Shown: positions 1-12,135 of the stretch, piece after piece
Layout: each line of letters begins with the position of its first letter
How positions within the stretch are numbered: position 1 is the stretch's first letter
Assembly (NCBI GenBank): GCA_038501785.1
Contig: JBAMJR010000180.1
Span: forward strand, 5,164,001 to 5,228,000
Reading direction: 5' to 3'
Length of the DNA: 64,000 nt
From: Myoxocephalus aenaeus
Lineage: Eukaryota; Chordata; Actinopteri; Perciformes; Cottidae
Position numbers and translations under genes: made by a program
The notes under the pieces: generated by a model
The model's database searches: none
The model's input: only the letters and a program-made list of their open reading frames with translations
What the model was told of the DNA's origin: nothing

Positions 1-892
1 ACGCGACACACACAGCTTGAACGCTGCAACTTGGCCCACTGGGGCTGTCTGCCTCTACTGGCCTCTTGCCTCTTGACCGCCAGGTTGCTAATCAGTGATT
101 GAGCCCAGCCGCATGCACACACTGCAGCTGCTGGGCTTGGAAAAGGGTGGCACCGGAAGAGACACTGGAGGGAGGGAAGCACACACACACACACAGACAC
201 ACAGACACAGAGCACGTAACATGACCTCTTAAAAAAAAAAATCTCCTTCCGTCAAATGTTCTTTGTAAAATGTTCAATGTGGCATAGCGGCGAAATACCA
301 AAATGTGTTTTTCTTGGTGTCAGTTTCCCTTTTTAATGCCCGCGTTTGGCTGGTTGACAAGCTTGTGGCTGCACATGTTCCTGTTCCTCGATGGGCTGCG
401 TTCCTGCCAATATGACTTGCGGTCTCAATTTTGGCAAAAGCCAGCAGTCACTCCGCCCATTGTGTGATGAAACATTCCACATGCTTAGTTTGATCTGACA
501 TGTTTTGGTGCTCTCTGCATCCAGTGGTATAAAAGCAAGAGCACCATTGCCCTTAGTGCTCACTTTCTAAGTGGCCCAGCATCATAAAGGTTATGGTTTA
601 CTGGTCCCGTGGCTGTCATTCGACATGAACATAAGCGGCAGCAGAAGTGGGTCTTCAACCAGTTTTATTGATATCTAACGTGCCTTCGGTCGGTGTGCCA
701 CTGTGAGACCTTGAAGAAAAGCTTAGTTATGAAGTGCAAGCACACAAACACACTCAAGGTTTGGTGTCCAGTTGAAACACTGACCTCTGTTTTATTATGC
801 AGCGTCCTCCTCAATGCAGTGACCTCAGTCACAGTTAATACGATGAAGTGTTCCAGAGAGGTTTTTCTTTTAATGTACTGCATGGTATCAAT

Positions 893-1045
893 CAGTGGTG
901 GAAGACAACGAAGTACAATTAATAAAGTACTTCTGCACTCGAGTACAGTTTGTATGCATCTTTCTACTCCATTACATTTCAGGGGGCAATATTGGACTTT
1001 TTAGGCTTCAATACATTTATTTATAATGGTTATTTTAAATAAAAA
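893..1045 (+). repeat. Diverged teleost interspersed repeat fragment
   Basis: The text from GTGGTGGAAGACAACGAAGT through CTACTCCATTACATTTCAG to the AT-rich tail resembles a very common fish repeat. I remember that repeat by its GGTGGAAGAAGTA start and ACTCCACTACATTTCAGAGG core. The copy is heavily mutated and encodes nothing. The family assignment is from memory and was not searched. Confidence 0.5.
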
Positions 1046-1155
1046 TGTATTGCTATACAGAAACCACCCAAGTCCATAAAATGTACTCCATTGCAGCCAG
1101 CTCCAACTTTAAAATGCATCTTACATGTTACTGTGTAGATAATAAGAAACTGATG

Positions 1156-1423
1156 TATAAATATATATTAATGTAACAATGTCATTTTAATCAATGACAC
1201 TGTCTCAGTCGGTGGTTTTCTGCCGCACAGACGCGTCCATCGCGCGCTGTGCACGGCTACATTTTCATGTACGCGTGCACAAAAGCGGTCCGTCTAACAC
1301 GGAACTGCTCAACGCCCCTCTTCAAAGTCACTTTGGAGGCGGGCGGGGTTTGAAAAAGACAAGAGGCAGATGTCCCTGCTCCATGATGGTCATCATGCAC
1401 TCGCATGAATGCAGTCACGTGAC
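1156..1423 (+). promoter_or_regulatory. Possible alternative ssh2 promoter (TATA-like box, CpG-dense block, E-box)
   Basis: TATAAATA at 1156-1163 is followed about 30-60 bases later by a CpG-dense stretch (ACGCGT, CGCGCG; roughly 1225-1345). A perfect 10-base palindrome, GTCACGTGAC, lies at 1414-1423; this is the E-box/CLEAR type recognised by USF and TFEB-family factors. The block sits 0.5-0.75 kb before the first visible ssh2 exon. Promoter activity is inference only; no first exon is proven. Confidence 0.2.
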
Positions 1424-1905
1424 ATGTTTAACTCACTCACACAAAAAAAACACATACATCCTGTCCCTGCTTGTGTGCTGGCCAGCTCTTATCTCCGCTC
1501 AAACATTGTGGAGGAGAGGACTCGTTCTGTCTTCCCTCTCAGACCCCGAGTCTCCTCCCTACTGGCAGCTGCAAGTGTGAGTAAGTCTGTGTGTGTAATC
1601 CAGCTGTGTGGAGGAGAACATTGTGTTCCGAGTTCAAACTGGGGCTTGAATCTTGTTTTACTTGCACTGGACTGCCGGCTCTGATTTGGGGGAGCCTGTC
1701 GACCAGAGGCCAGCTGAGTGGATCTTTGTCACACTGACATAAGCCCATGGCGATGCTCATCTGTTCCCTGTCCCTCATCTCTTGCTTATAATGCGAACAA
1801 ATTACACAAGGGACACTAAATAGCAAGTATGACTGGATCACTTGGAAGGAGTCTTTGTGTTTTGAGGCTTCTATTCATGTGTTTTTCTTTTCTCTTCCCT
1901 CGCAG

Positions 1906-2671
1906 CATCAGTGAGAGTTTCCTCACCGTTAAAGGCGCGGCCCTGTTCCTTCCCAGGGGAAGCAGCCCCACACCTAACTCTGCACCTTGCGTCAGCCAAC
2001 GCAGGAACAAGCACACAGGTAAAGACCCGGACGCACAAATGACACCTGCAGCCTCTCCCACCGCCGACTCTCGGCCTCAGAAATGAACTCCGCTGAGGAA
2101 CATGATGTTTTTCAAATGTACATTCCTCTACAGCATCATCGGTAACAGCTGGTGTAAACTTGACCAATGGCTCTTTCACAACACGGCAGATGAGTTCATG
2201 ACTGCAGTCAGTTGACTGCGGCATGCAAAATATCTTCACACTTTTAAGATGAATGAAAACAAAGTTTAAACATTTTGGAAACAAGAAAAGTAGAGTCTGC
2301 TGCTGTCTGTGGAAGAAGACGGCCTCTGTGATGTGAAACGGGCTGATTGCTATAAAAAGCGTCAAAAGCTTTGGTTCAGAAATATCAGTTTTTCTTTCCC
2401 TCAGACGTAGAGATCAGGTTGAATGTGGGGCCGAGTGAAAGAGACTCCAGTGTGAAAGAGACTCCAGTGTGAAGGCACTGGGAACTCGCCACAGGCTCAA
2501 TGATGCATTATCTTAGGTGTTATGTCAACCTACAAAATGCCAAGAATGCAAGTGTTGTCCACAAGGACCTGAAACTAAATGAGGATGTTGAAATCCAGGT
2601 GACCTCCAGAAACATCTTCAGACCATGTTCACTGTGCTGCGGCCGGAGGACACCATCCGACTGGTGAGAGA

Positions 2672-2723
<52 letters not shown>

Positions 2724-4516
2724 AGAGAGGTGGCATTGTGATCAGGGGCCGGTTTCAGTCCTTTGTTAGTAAACAAAAAGACCTGAAACTGGGTATAACA
2801 AAAAGCTTTCGTTGGACATTGAACGTCTTAACCTTGATATCTGATAACAAACATACTCTTACATAAAACATACAGTAGGCACATTCCTTCTATGTTTTCT
2901 CTGTAACATCTTTGAAAAAGAGGTATTCCAGCAATTTCTGGCAATCCGTCAATCTCCTCTCTGTTTTTGCCCGCAGGCTGTGCGTCTGGAGAGCGCCTAT
3001 CCTCAGGTAACCCGCTACATGGTGGTGGTCTCCACCAACGGTCGACAGGACACGGAGGAGAGCATCGTGCTGGGCGTGGACTTTGTCTCCTCTGATGGGT
3101 CAGTGCTTGATATTAAAACTCATCAAATCCCACACTCGTACCAACGACACAAGAGAGATGGCATGTTGCCCTCTCTTTTTTTTTTTTTTTTTTGGCGCTG
3201 CAATAATATTGACTACTCGAGTCTGACTTCCTCTACTGTGTTTCTTCTTAATGTTGTCCTGGACACTCACCTGTATCATGTCAAAGCCAATGTTTTCTAG
3301 TTGCTTAACGTGTCGATCTTCTTACCTGCAGCTGCACAGTGGGTCTGGTTCTACCTCTCTGGAGTGACACTTTGATCCACCTGGATGGAGACGGGTAAGA
3401 CGCCACACCTACCGGCTCACTGGGGCCACTGAGTCTGACTCTGATGACTCTTATTTAGTCATTTTATTGAGGGATGATTTATTTATGTTGTAAAAAGGCA
3501 ATAAACTATAAAAGGGAATCCCCTTTCTAATCTCTCTCTCTCTCTGTCGTCACAGTGGTTTTAGTGTTTCGACGGTGAACAGGGTTCATGTTTTCAAGCC
3601 AGTTTCTGTCCAGGCCATGTGGTAAGCAAAACCTTTTATTGTTTCCAGCAAATGACAGCTATGTGAAGTTGCATGAAAGTTAAGTTTGCGGCCTTAAAAA
3701 AACTGTCCATTGTAGCCCCCCCCCCACACTTTGACTTTGACCTCCAGCCTTTGACTTTGTCGCTGTTGCTTATCTGACCTTTCCGCTTCATTTTATTTTT
3801 CTCTTTCTCATTATCTCTCTTCCTTCCAAGTCTCTTCATTATCTTCCCCTGTCTCACATGCCAGCGCTGCCTCCTCATTTCCGTACTGGTCTTCATTTCC
3901 TCATCCCTTTTGTTACCTTGCTCTCCGCCTGACCTCCCTCTCCCTTGAACATCTGCTACCATCTATCTGCAGTTATATCTCCATTCGGTCTCTTCATCTG
4001 CAATCTTTCCGTTCTTCTCTTCTTATTTAGTTTCTCTCCCTAATTACTAAACCTTCCTTATTATGTGTATTATTATATTATTCATTCCTCACACAAGTTT
4101 CCCGTCTTTTTTTTGGTGTGCATTTTGCATAATACCTCCCTTCCTTTGCCCTTTGTTACAGCCTCTCCTGGTTTGCATACTTTTACTCTATCATTTATTT
4201 TAAGAACACTGTCATGTTAAGTCCAAAGTTCACTGCAGTAGTTTTTTGTTTTTTGTGGTGTTTTTGTCCCTCGAGACAACCCCTCAAGTGTGAACCCTCC
4301 TCCTCCTCCACTGTGCCTCAGGTCAGCCCTCCAGTCGCTCCACAAAGCGAGCGACGTGGCCCGCTGCCACAACCACTACCCGGGCAGCCTGTTCCTGACC
4401 TGGGTCAGCTACTACCAGAGCCGCGTCTCGTCCAACCAGGTCTGCGTCAACGAGTGGAACGCCATGCAGGACGTCGAGTCGCACCGTGCCAATTCACCCG
4501 TTCTCTTCACAGACCT
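1906..4516 (+). CDS. ssh2: ssh2 exons for the SSH N-terminal domain (6 exons)
   Basis: Six short exons (113, 65, 122, 63, 66 and 195 bases) encode the N-terminal Slingshot-specific domain. It begins ISESFLTVKG and includes MFTVLRPEDTIRL, RYMVVVSTNGRQDTEE, FKPVSVQAMW and YYPGSLFLTWVSYYQ-like segments. This region contributes to F-actin and cofilin recognition in the family. The 65-base exon is too short to stand out as an open frame. It was placed by the junction that forms the glycine in KHTG-DLQKHLQTMF. Confidence 0.93.
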
Positions 4517-7500
4517 GTGAGTAGAGACCACATGACCGCGCACACACACACACTACGCAAATCCACAGTTCATACTGATGATGCAATATCTGGAATATTA
4601 TTTGTTTTGTGGGGCAGTGCTTCCATTGAAATGAAGTGCAACATTCCTATTGAGTGAATGCTCGAAGCAAAAGATGTGTTTGCATTTCATTCCACAGGAT
4701 AATATATAATGCATAAAAAAATGTAGTGACCAAAACTAAATAAATTCTACAGCAATAGTTGTTTTTGACAGTTTCCTTTTTACAGTAAAGTATTGGGACA
4801 CTTATCTTGATCATGGTTACGGTAATCAACCGCTTAAAGGACGACGACATTCCGATAGAAAAGCTGTTTGGATCCTTCACTTATTGAGGCGTCCGCTTAG
4901 TGTTCATTCATTCATATGACAGAAAACAGGGACAGCAGCGATAGTTGAAGCTGCCCTCGTCAAGTGGATTGATGATGCCTGGTCACGCAATGCCCCCTTG
5001 ACAGGGCTACGGGACACTATTTTTTTTCTGTGTTATAGTGTATTTTAATTATACAGGGACAGTCATTTAACTTGCACAGTAATGTAATTTGGAAAGCGTT
5101 GGAAACAACTGAACTGTATTCCGAAACCGTCAATCAACTTAAATAACTAGCAACGCTGCCCATTTTATTACTTTTGTATTCATGTAATAAATATGCACGT
5201 GTCGATTTGAATGAGAAACAAAGACTGAAGTTAATATAATAATCATAATTTGACAATTATCCGTTTTTATATAAATCAATTTGACAGTGTTGCTACTACA
5301 GCAGGGCATCAGTCTTCAGAGGCTCTCTATGTAACCGAAGTGCAGTCAGAGTAGACAATCCGTAACAATGCAGGTAGACGCATGCTGATAAACACTTGCA
5401 TCGAGTCTTTGCGACAAAGATGTCAAGAGATCCACGAGGGAGCCTTGAAAGCACAGACACAGGCAGCTGGATTTATGTCTTTACTAATAGCAGAGAAATT
5501 CCCCCCTCTGCTGCTTCGTCACGGGCCTCGCTACTTATTTGGAGCGTCTCTCATTCACGCGCACACACACACACACACGCACACTTCAGACATCCTCCAG
5601 GGTCCAAAATAGCTGAGGCTTTGGTCGGCTTGATTTACGGTTGGAAAAATGGAAACCAGACAGACGAATAGCTAGACCGACAGAAGAATGGACGGAAGCA
5701 GGTGGTAGACAGAGAGGAGTTCGAGGAAGGGGGTCTTAGGGGAGGATTAGGAAGAATATTCTGCTACAACATGCACCCACCTGATGCCCCTGGGTGGAGA
5801 GGAGGAAGACGCACGGACAGAAAGAGAAATCAAGGACCACTTAAGACTTGACATACAAGAAACGCCCATGTTTACCGCCTGTCTGGAAACAGAAATACTT
5901 TGCGCACTCTATTTTCGGAAGAGGTGTGTTTCCACTCGAGTGCCCTTATCCTTAAGATTTCCACCTGCACTTTATGAGCTCCATGCGTACACATATCCAA
6001 GCGCATAAAAGTTTGTTGTGCGGGAAGACTGCCAAAGCACCATGACTCTGCCAGTGTTTGTTGACACGGCGGGTCGTGTCCTTGTGTAACCACTGGACGC
6101 GAAGTTCAGATAGCAGGAAGTGGCACGATCTCTGCACATTATCGTCTTTGTTGACTAACGAGGGTTACTGTGAGTTCCCGTCAGCCGTTCAAGGAAGTGA
6201 CATGGAATTTCCATTCTCCAGTTACTCACTGGTGTCGTTCCTTGTGTCGTCATACACGTGTCCTGTGCTTTATTTTTTATTTTTTTATGGTTTGTTTTTC
6301 CCAGCCATCCCTCCTTCAGGCAAGTCTAGGCTCGCTGTGGGGTTAAAGTTTTATTGGATGACCGTAACTAACCCGTATTTGTTCCTCTTACCCCCCCGTG
6401 GACTCGATCTCTCGGGGTCAGTAAGACGTTCAGCGTCGCGGTAAACAAGCCAACGTTTTCAGATTTGCTTTTAAGCCTGCAGTCACACACTTTTGGCCTC
6501 TTTGTGACTGCTGCCCCACACTGCTCTCTACTCCTACTGTGAGGGTCCAGTGAGAGGCAAAACAAAAGAAATGTAGACGACAACAGAAGGAGACAGACTG
6601 AGCTCTTCTCTCCAGAGACGTAATTGGGCCACTTGTTTGTATCATCAGTGTGACGTCCGAGGGCTAAATGCGTCCCCCAGCAGAGTGGTTAGAAACAGGC
6701 ACAACAACAGGCGCACTCCACAAGGGGACTTTGTTGTGGATCGCTGATGGGCCACGCTCTCAGATTTTTCTGTTCCCTCTCCAGTTTCTGAGAATAAGAA
6801 CAAAGTGGCGATTCTCTCTCGGAACAAGTAATCTCTTTGATAGCAAAATGAATCAAAGACCAGTAGGAAAGTGTTGTTGCTGTGACTGTGAAGGTGGTTA
6901 ATTGTGTCAAAGTGCGGTGTGTTTTTTTTGGCTTAGAGAAAATGTGTTAATGTTGTCTTCTCATAAAGGTTTGTGTCTCCATGTGCAGGCCCACAGAGGG
7001 GGAGCGCACAGAGCGGCTCATCAAGATGCGCCTCAGAGAGATCATGATGCAGAAAGACCTGGAGAACGTCACCTGTAAGGAGGTAAGAGGCACACGGAGG
7101 AATGCGGTGACATTCATGTGCACATCTAGGTTTAGCAAATGCAGCTTTAATTGTTCAGATACCGGAGTGCTGATTTTAAATCGTTTTATAATTTTTTTTT
7201 ACCGTCCCAGATCCGAACAGAGCTGGAGATGCAGATGGTTTGTAACCTGAGGGAGTTTAAGGAGTTCATAGACAACGAGATGATCCTCATCCTGGGTCAG
7301 ATGGACAGCCCCACTGAGATCTTTGAACACGTCTATCTGGTGAGTCAAAAGTGTGGATGTTTGAAACGATGTACACATCACACTTTTTGTCACGCGCTCA
7401 TACACATTGATATTAACTGGACTTGTGACGTCTCCAGGGCTCTGAGTGGAATGCCTCGAATCTGGAGGAGCTGCAGAACAGCGGGTATGAGTCATTACCT

Positions 7501-10500
7501 AAACGCACACTTACACGCTCACTAATATCATTTTAATAAATGGAGACGCTACGCTCCGTTTATCAAACATGTTTTCTAATTGAAGTTCATTGAAATGAGA
7601 AAATACATTACCTCTGAATCAAAGTATTGCTGCAAGGGTTCAAACATTGGATTGAATACCTCAGTCTTCATCCGCATCATTATTGATTACTACTTCAAAT
7701 TCGAGGCCACCCGTTAATTGCATTGAACTCCACATTTCTTTCCAGCAATGTCTGACCCCCTGTGGTATTTGTGAAGCATTGATCATCTGAACTACCAAAT
7801 GTGATTTTAATGCCTTTCCCTGTCCCTTATGCAGAGTGCTCTACATCCTGAACGTGACCAGGGAGATAGACAACTTCTTCCCGGGGATGTTTCAGTACCA
7901 CAACATCAGAGTGTACGACGAAGAGGCCACCAACCTGCTGGAGTACTGGAACGAGACCTACAAGTTCATCACCAAAGCCAAGTAGGATAAACACACATAA
8001 GATTGTCGGGTCCTACTTGGGTTCTCAAATATTGTAATCACACAATTCTCTCTCTCTCGTCTGCCTCTGTCTCTCTCAGGAAAGCTGGTGCTAAGTGTCT
8101 GGTTCACTGTAAAATGGGCGTGAGTCGCTCCGCCTCCACGGTGATCGCCTACGCCATGAAGGAGTACGGCTGGGACCTGGACACGGCGTTTGACTACGTC
8201 AAGGAGAAACGGGCCGTCACCAAGCCAAACCCTGCCTTCATGAAACAGCTGGAGGAGTATCAGGGCATCCTGCTGGCCAGGTGTGCTTTCATGTCGCAGC
8301 AACTCTGCAATGTGCGCGTTCTTCAGGGAACATTTTGGTGCTAACGAACTACTGTTGTTCTTCACTTCCGCAGCAAACAGAGGCATAACAAGCTATGGCG
8401 CTCGCACTCTGACAGTGACCTATCGGATCGCCCGGAGTCCATGTGCAAAGCCTCGTCTCACTCTCTGGGTCGCTCCGACTCGTACAACAACAACAGCACG
8501 TCCTCCCCCTCCTTGCATCACTTCCTGGGCGTGGCCGTGCTGCACACGCTCGGCGCCGGGCCCGAAGACTCTGCCGAGGCCAACGCCCCGCTCGCCGCAG
8601 ACTCCGACGGTGTGTGTGACTCACCGGATCCGGAGGAGGTCGGGTCGGGTTGCGGAGACCCCCTCCTGCTTCCCCTCCCCAGACCCCGAGCAGCAGCAGC
8701 AGCCGCCGCCGTCCCGGAGGGAAGGCTGGACAATTCAACCAGCGTGGCCGCCGCCGTGCCCGCCGCTTTACCCCACCCTCCACCATCACTCCACGTCTTA
8801 CCCCCTACTCCTGAGCTCCAACGTGCCCACCGGGGCCCGCCCACACATCTGTCCATCTCAGTGCCCAAACACAAACCGTTGGAACTGTCACTGAATTTGC
8901 CTGAGCGAAGCAGCTCAGAAGAAATCTCTTCTCTCACTCTGGGATCTGCTGACTCGGACATGCTAGACTCATTATCAGATGTTACAAGTGAGAAACAGAG
9001 CCCCCTCAGCCCCGTGAACATCACCCCCCTCCCCTTGGCTCTTCCGCTCGCTGCCAGCGACGACAACAACAACCCCAGCGAGCTACAGATCGGGCGCGGC
9101 GAGGCCGACGGGTCGTCTAACCACAGCGCCGACAGCATCGACTTCTTCAGCGCCAGGGAGAAGTTCGTGGGCCTGGCCCAGGATGGCAGGTCCCGGACGC
9201 TTTCTGAGCAGGCACAGCAAAGGGCACCTCTGTCATTTGAGGAAAATGAAGACCCTGAGGTTCAGGAGGAAGAGGAGCAAAGCTATGGGAGTAGTCAGGT
9301 ACACTATCATTCAGCTTTATATACTGTTATCATTTTTTATGTGCGTGTTGCATTTGCTATGCAAATGTTACCTCAGTCTGCTCATGCCGCTGTCGCCGCA
9401 GCGTCTCATTTTGTATTATTTTTCCAGACTGCATATTTAATTCAGGAGGCCCACAGCCATTCTAGAAGAGGGAAAGGTTTTCTTTTGCATTGTGGTATAA
9501 TTTCAAGCAAACTTCACTGTTGCCTTGTACTGGACGTAAAGCTGGAATCTGACTGCACTGGAATTAGTTTGTACGGTTGCATTCACACACAGTCGCTCGT
9601 AGGACCTGACACACGAGCAGCGTGACGCTCCTCGTTGTCACGCTCCACGATGAACTGAGCCAATAGCACAGATTCCACACTAAATGTTTATGAATCATAG
9701 TGACCCCTTCTGGAAGACGAGAGAATAGTCCAGATAATATGGGCACGCGTGTCACTCCACTCTTGCTTTCTCATTTTCTATTGCGCTCTCCGATCAATGG
9801 TGTTTTACGTATAACTTCAAAACTATTTATTATTAATGTCACAAAAACACACACTGCTGCAAGCACACAGTGACTAATATTATATGCACATGACTCACTA
9901 TATGCGCTTGCTCTGTTTGTCTCTCAGGCGTCTCCGCAGTCTGATGACGGCGTCGACAAAGCCAGCCCTGACCGCACTCCTCACGACAACGGCGTCTCAG
10001 TCCGCCATATTGTCACAGAGATTGAAGCCATATGCCACCCTGCCTCCTGCCTCCCCTCCTCCTCCTCCTCCCTCCCTCCGTCCTCCCACAGCCCTCAGCC
10101 CATCCGATCGGATCATCAGACGGAGGCCGAGGCTCCTGAAGCCGCGGCCGGCTCTCTAACGCCCCCGTCCCACCCGCAGTCCCCCTCCATGCTGCCGTGC
10201 GACTGGCCGGCGGGCTCGGTGCGGCGAGCCACCGAGCAGCTGGAGCAGAAGCTGAAGCAGGAAATGGAGATGGCCGCGTCTCAGCGCTCGCCGCTGCATT
10301 CCCCCGGCGCCGAGCAACCTCCGGTCCGACTGTCGCCGTGTCCCCTGAGCGCCGGACATCCTCCCCTCGACTCGCCTCAGGACTGCACAGAACAAAGGAT
10401 CACTCAGGGAGAGGTCGCGGGCGACTCTGCCAAAGACGAAGAAAAGCACACGGGGTCACAGGCAGAGCTCAGCTCCTCGGGCCTGGACAACCTCCCAGAC

Positions 10501-11517
10501 TCGAATATCAGTGCTATACCCATCATTGTGCCCACTTCCATAGACAGCCATATGTTCACATCATCACTGGCATCATCTCTAGATACCTCAGCCCAGTCCC
10601 AAAGACAGAGCCAGCTCTGCAGCCAAAGCCAGCCACTTCAGACCCAGATGACTCTGGATGGGGCGACAGAGCGAGAGTCCGACACAGACGAGAGGATGGA
10701 GTCCAGCTCTCAGGGCGGGCGGGGCGGCTGCGGCCCCGGCTGCGACGCCGAGAGCAGGCTGGCCCGTGGCAGCCAGGAGCTGGAGAGGATTCAGCAGACG
10801 CTGAGAGAGCTGCAGGCCTTCCTCCACGAGGGCGTCGGCCTGGAGACGACGACGACGACGACGGACAGCCAAGACCAGGCACCGGGGCCGAGAGACGTCA
10901 TGGACACGGAGCCGGATCCTTGTAAAGATTCGGGCTCTGAGCAGACGGAAGTAGGGCAGCGGCGCCGAGAGAGACAAGGGGGCCAGAGTTTCCTGGAGCC
11001 CATCGTGTGGCACAGAGCCATGGAGCTCGAGGCCCGCATCCGCCAGGCGGGCCTCACCCCGCCTTCTCTCATGAAGAGGTCGGCCTCCTTGGCGAAACTG
11101 GACTGTCTGGAGCTGTCGGCCGACGACCTCAGCGACTTGGACCTGAGGACGCACACCAGGGCGACGTCGTCACATTCCCAGGACTCCTTCTCCGCGTCCA
11201 CGCCTCACCCCGACGACACCTGGAAGAAGCAGAAGGTGTTGTCTCTCAACGCGCGCATAGAGAGGACGGGCTTGTCCCGCGGCGTCGGGGAATGTCCCGA
11301 GTCCTCCTCGTCGCCCTGCCTCTCCCTCTCCCCCAACGGCCCCCACTGTTGTCCCAAAGACGACACGGGGGAGAGGGAGGAGCCGGGCGGGGGCGGGAGC
11401 GGCGCGGTGGCCCCGGCGCGTCAGCAGGGGGCCCGGGGACACTCGGCCAGACGATCTCGCAAAGGCTCCGCTGAGAAGAAGCAGCGAGCCGTCACCGTGC
11501 TATACAACACCATGTAA
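1906..11517 (+). CDS. ssh2: Slingshot protein phosphatase 2 (5' partial in window)
   Basis: Cofilin/ADF phosphatase of the cytosol and actin cytoskeleton; it reactivates cofilin and promotes actin turnover. Coding exons: 1906-2018, 2599-2663, 2977-3098, 3332-3394, 3556-3621, 4322-4516, 6989-7082, 7211-7339, 7438-7484, 7835-7981, 8080-8280, 8374-9298, 9928-11517 (stop 11515). All have AG/GT borders and consistent phases. They give 1251 residues in the window; human SSH2 is about 1423. Order: SSH N-terminal region (ISESFLTVKGAALFLPRG), DEK_C region (ERTERLIKMRLREIMMQKDL), dual-specificity phosphatase with HCKMGVSR, then a long low-complexity tail. SSH2 rather than SSH1 or SSH3 is favoured by the MKRSASLAKL motif, a C-terminus ending in YNTM, the VSVRHIVTEIEAI motif in the tail, and the ankrd13b-git1 neighbourhood. 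Whether this is an a or b duplicate cannot be told. The gene is convergent with ankrd13b. Confidence 0.95.
2673..2720 (+). repeat. (AC)24 microsatellite next to an ssh2 splice donor
   Basis: A pure AC run begins about 10 bases after the donor at 2664. No matching GT run is seen at the other end of this intron. Confidence 0.95.
4517..6988 (+). other. ssh2 intron 6
   Basis: Largest ssh2 intron in the window, 2472 bases. I see no exon, RNA gene or recognisable repeat family, only short CA tracts near 4540 and 5560 and AT-rich sequence at about 4990-5300. Open frames here are short and have no family resemblance. Confidence 0.6.
6989..7339 (+). CDS. ssh2: ssh2 exons for the DEK_C-like domain (2 exons)
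   Basis: Exons 6989-7082 and 7211-7339 are both phase 0 at their shared junction. They encode a helical segment of about 75 residues from PTEGERTERL through MVCNLREFKEFIDNEM to ILGQMDSPTEIFEHVYL. This B/DEK_C element precedes the phosphatase domain in all Slingshots and is needed for substrate handling. It is very highly conserved with the human sequence as I remember it. Confidence 0.93.
7438..8280 (+). CDS. ssh2: ssh2 exons for the dual-specificity phosphatase domain (3 exons)
   Basis: Exons 7438-7484, 7835-7981 and 8080-8280 encode the catalytic domain. The signature HCKMGVSR fits HCx5R, with the nucleophilic cysteine codon at 8108-8110 (Cys357 counted from the first complete window codon) and the phosphate-binding arginine six residues later. 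The aspartate in IRVYDEE (exon 7835-7981) is the likely general acid. All catalytic residues are intact, so an active enzyme is predicted. The 47-base exon was placed by the reading frame GSEWNASNLEELQNSG. Confidence 0.95.
8374..11517 (+). CDS. ssh2: ssh2 C-terminal tail exons (two large exons)
   Basis: Exon 8374-9298 starts with SKQRHNKLWRSHSDSDLSD, the conserved post-catalytic motif, and exon 9928-11517 carries the stop. The tail is rich in Ser, Pro, Ala and acidic residues, with a run of seven alanines, runs of serine and a run of six threonines coded by ACG repeats. Conserved islands are FFSAREKFVGL, VRHIVTEIEAI, GSVRRATEQLEQKL, RQAGLTPPSLMKRSASLAKL and the last residues YNTM. Serine motifs in such tails are regulatory 14-3-3 or kinase sites in the family; which ones act here is not known. 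Confidence 0.93.
9299..9927 (+). other. ssh2 intron 12
   Basis: A 629-base intron between the two large tail exons. The frame stays open for about 320 bases past the donor GTACAC, so read-through would give a truncated tail isoform. The exon 9928 continuation matches the family, so splicing is favoured. Nothing else is seen. Confidence 0.65.
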
Positions 11518-12135
11518 CCTCAGCCAGCGGACTGGAGCGGACACGACTGGAGCTGCGCAGATGTGCGAGAGGCACGATGCGTACCAATGTGTAGCAGGAA
11601 AACTGGAGACCTCGCGTAACCTCCCGATGTACGTCTAAGAATTGAACTACAAACATTTGTTTGCATGTAAACCACTGGATGTGTTGTTTCAACTGGAGTT
11701 CAGGTTTGTGCGTACAGTAATGAAATATGAATGTGCAACTGAAGGCTGAACCAGTGCATACTTTATGCACTCCACTATGTCTGTCCCCCTCTCTCTTTTA
11801 AAGAAGCGTTTGTTTTCAGTGTTTGACCCTCACTGCCTGTTCAGAGTTCCTACAACTACGAGAGGGGCTTTTTCTCCAAACATGCACTTTACTGTTTCAA
11901 TGATTTAACTTTATTTGAACTCTGTTTCTTACCCCGGGGAGGATTATTTTGCACTGATCTCGGTCGACTTGTCTTTGTATGGGTGTTTTTTGTTTTGTTA
12001 TATTTTGTTTTTCAAAGTGCACAGACGTGTCTTTATTCAGATTTTAATTGAACCAGGACAAAAGCTGATACCTTGTTTGTTTTTTTTATTCTATGCTTCA
12101 GCAGTAAATAAATATGTTGAGTTTGTTTTGACTGC
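11518..12135 (+). other. ssh2: ssh2 3' untranslated region
   Basis: Sequence between the stop codon and the first good polyadenylation signal. It is T-rich in its second half, with several TTTT tracts. The exact cleavage site is not visible; a point shortly after 12112 is assumed. Confidence 0.6.
12107..12112 (+). terminator. Polyadenylation signal AATAAA for ssh2
   Basis: Canonical AATAAA about 590 bases after the stop, followed within 30-40 bases by a GT/T-rich segment (TTGAGTTTGTTTTG, TGTACGTTTGTT). Confidence 0.7.

Larger units (their letters stand above)
1..1905 (+). other. Left flank: ssh2 intron 1 (5' part of gene outside window)
   Basis: No exon could be supported here. The ssh2 exon beginning at 1906 opens in mid-codon (its first base completes a serine codon), so an upstream coding exon must lie left of the window. 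The stretch holds a short CA run near 180-209, a repeat fragment near 893-1045, a TATA-like and CpG-rich segment at about 1156-1350, and an E-box at 1414. An open frame runs from the ATG at 1829 into the exon, but it crosses the polypyrimidine tract and acceptor, so it is read as intron. Confidence 0.6.

Noticed and set aside
4785..4805. AGTATTGGGACAC, reminiscent of Tc1/mariner ends
   Set aside because: Only about 13 bases match what I remember of such elements; no inverted repeats or transposase remnants surround it.
8349..9138. Long reverse-strand frames opposite the ssh2 tail
   Set aside because: They are shadows of the GC-rich serine/alanine/proline coding exon, whose + strand frame is confirmed by conserved motifs.
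10197..11474. Alternative long frames in the last ssh2 exon
   Set aside because: The frame that joins exon 9298 in phase 0 and ends YNTM carries all conserved islands; the others are composition artefacts.
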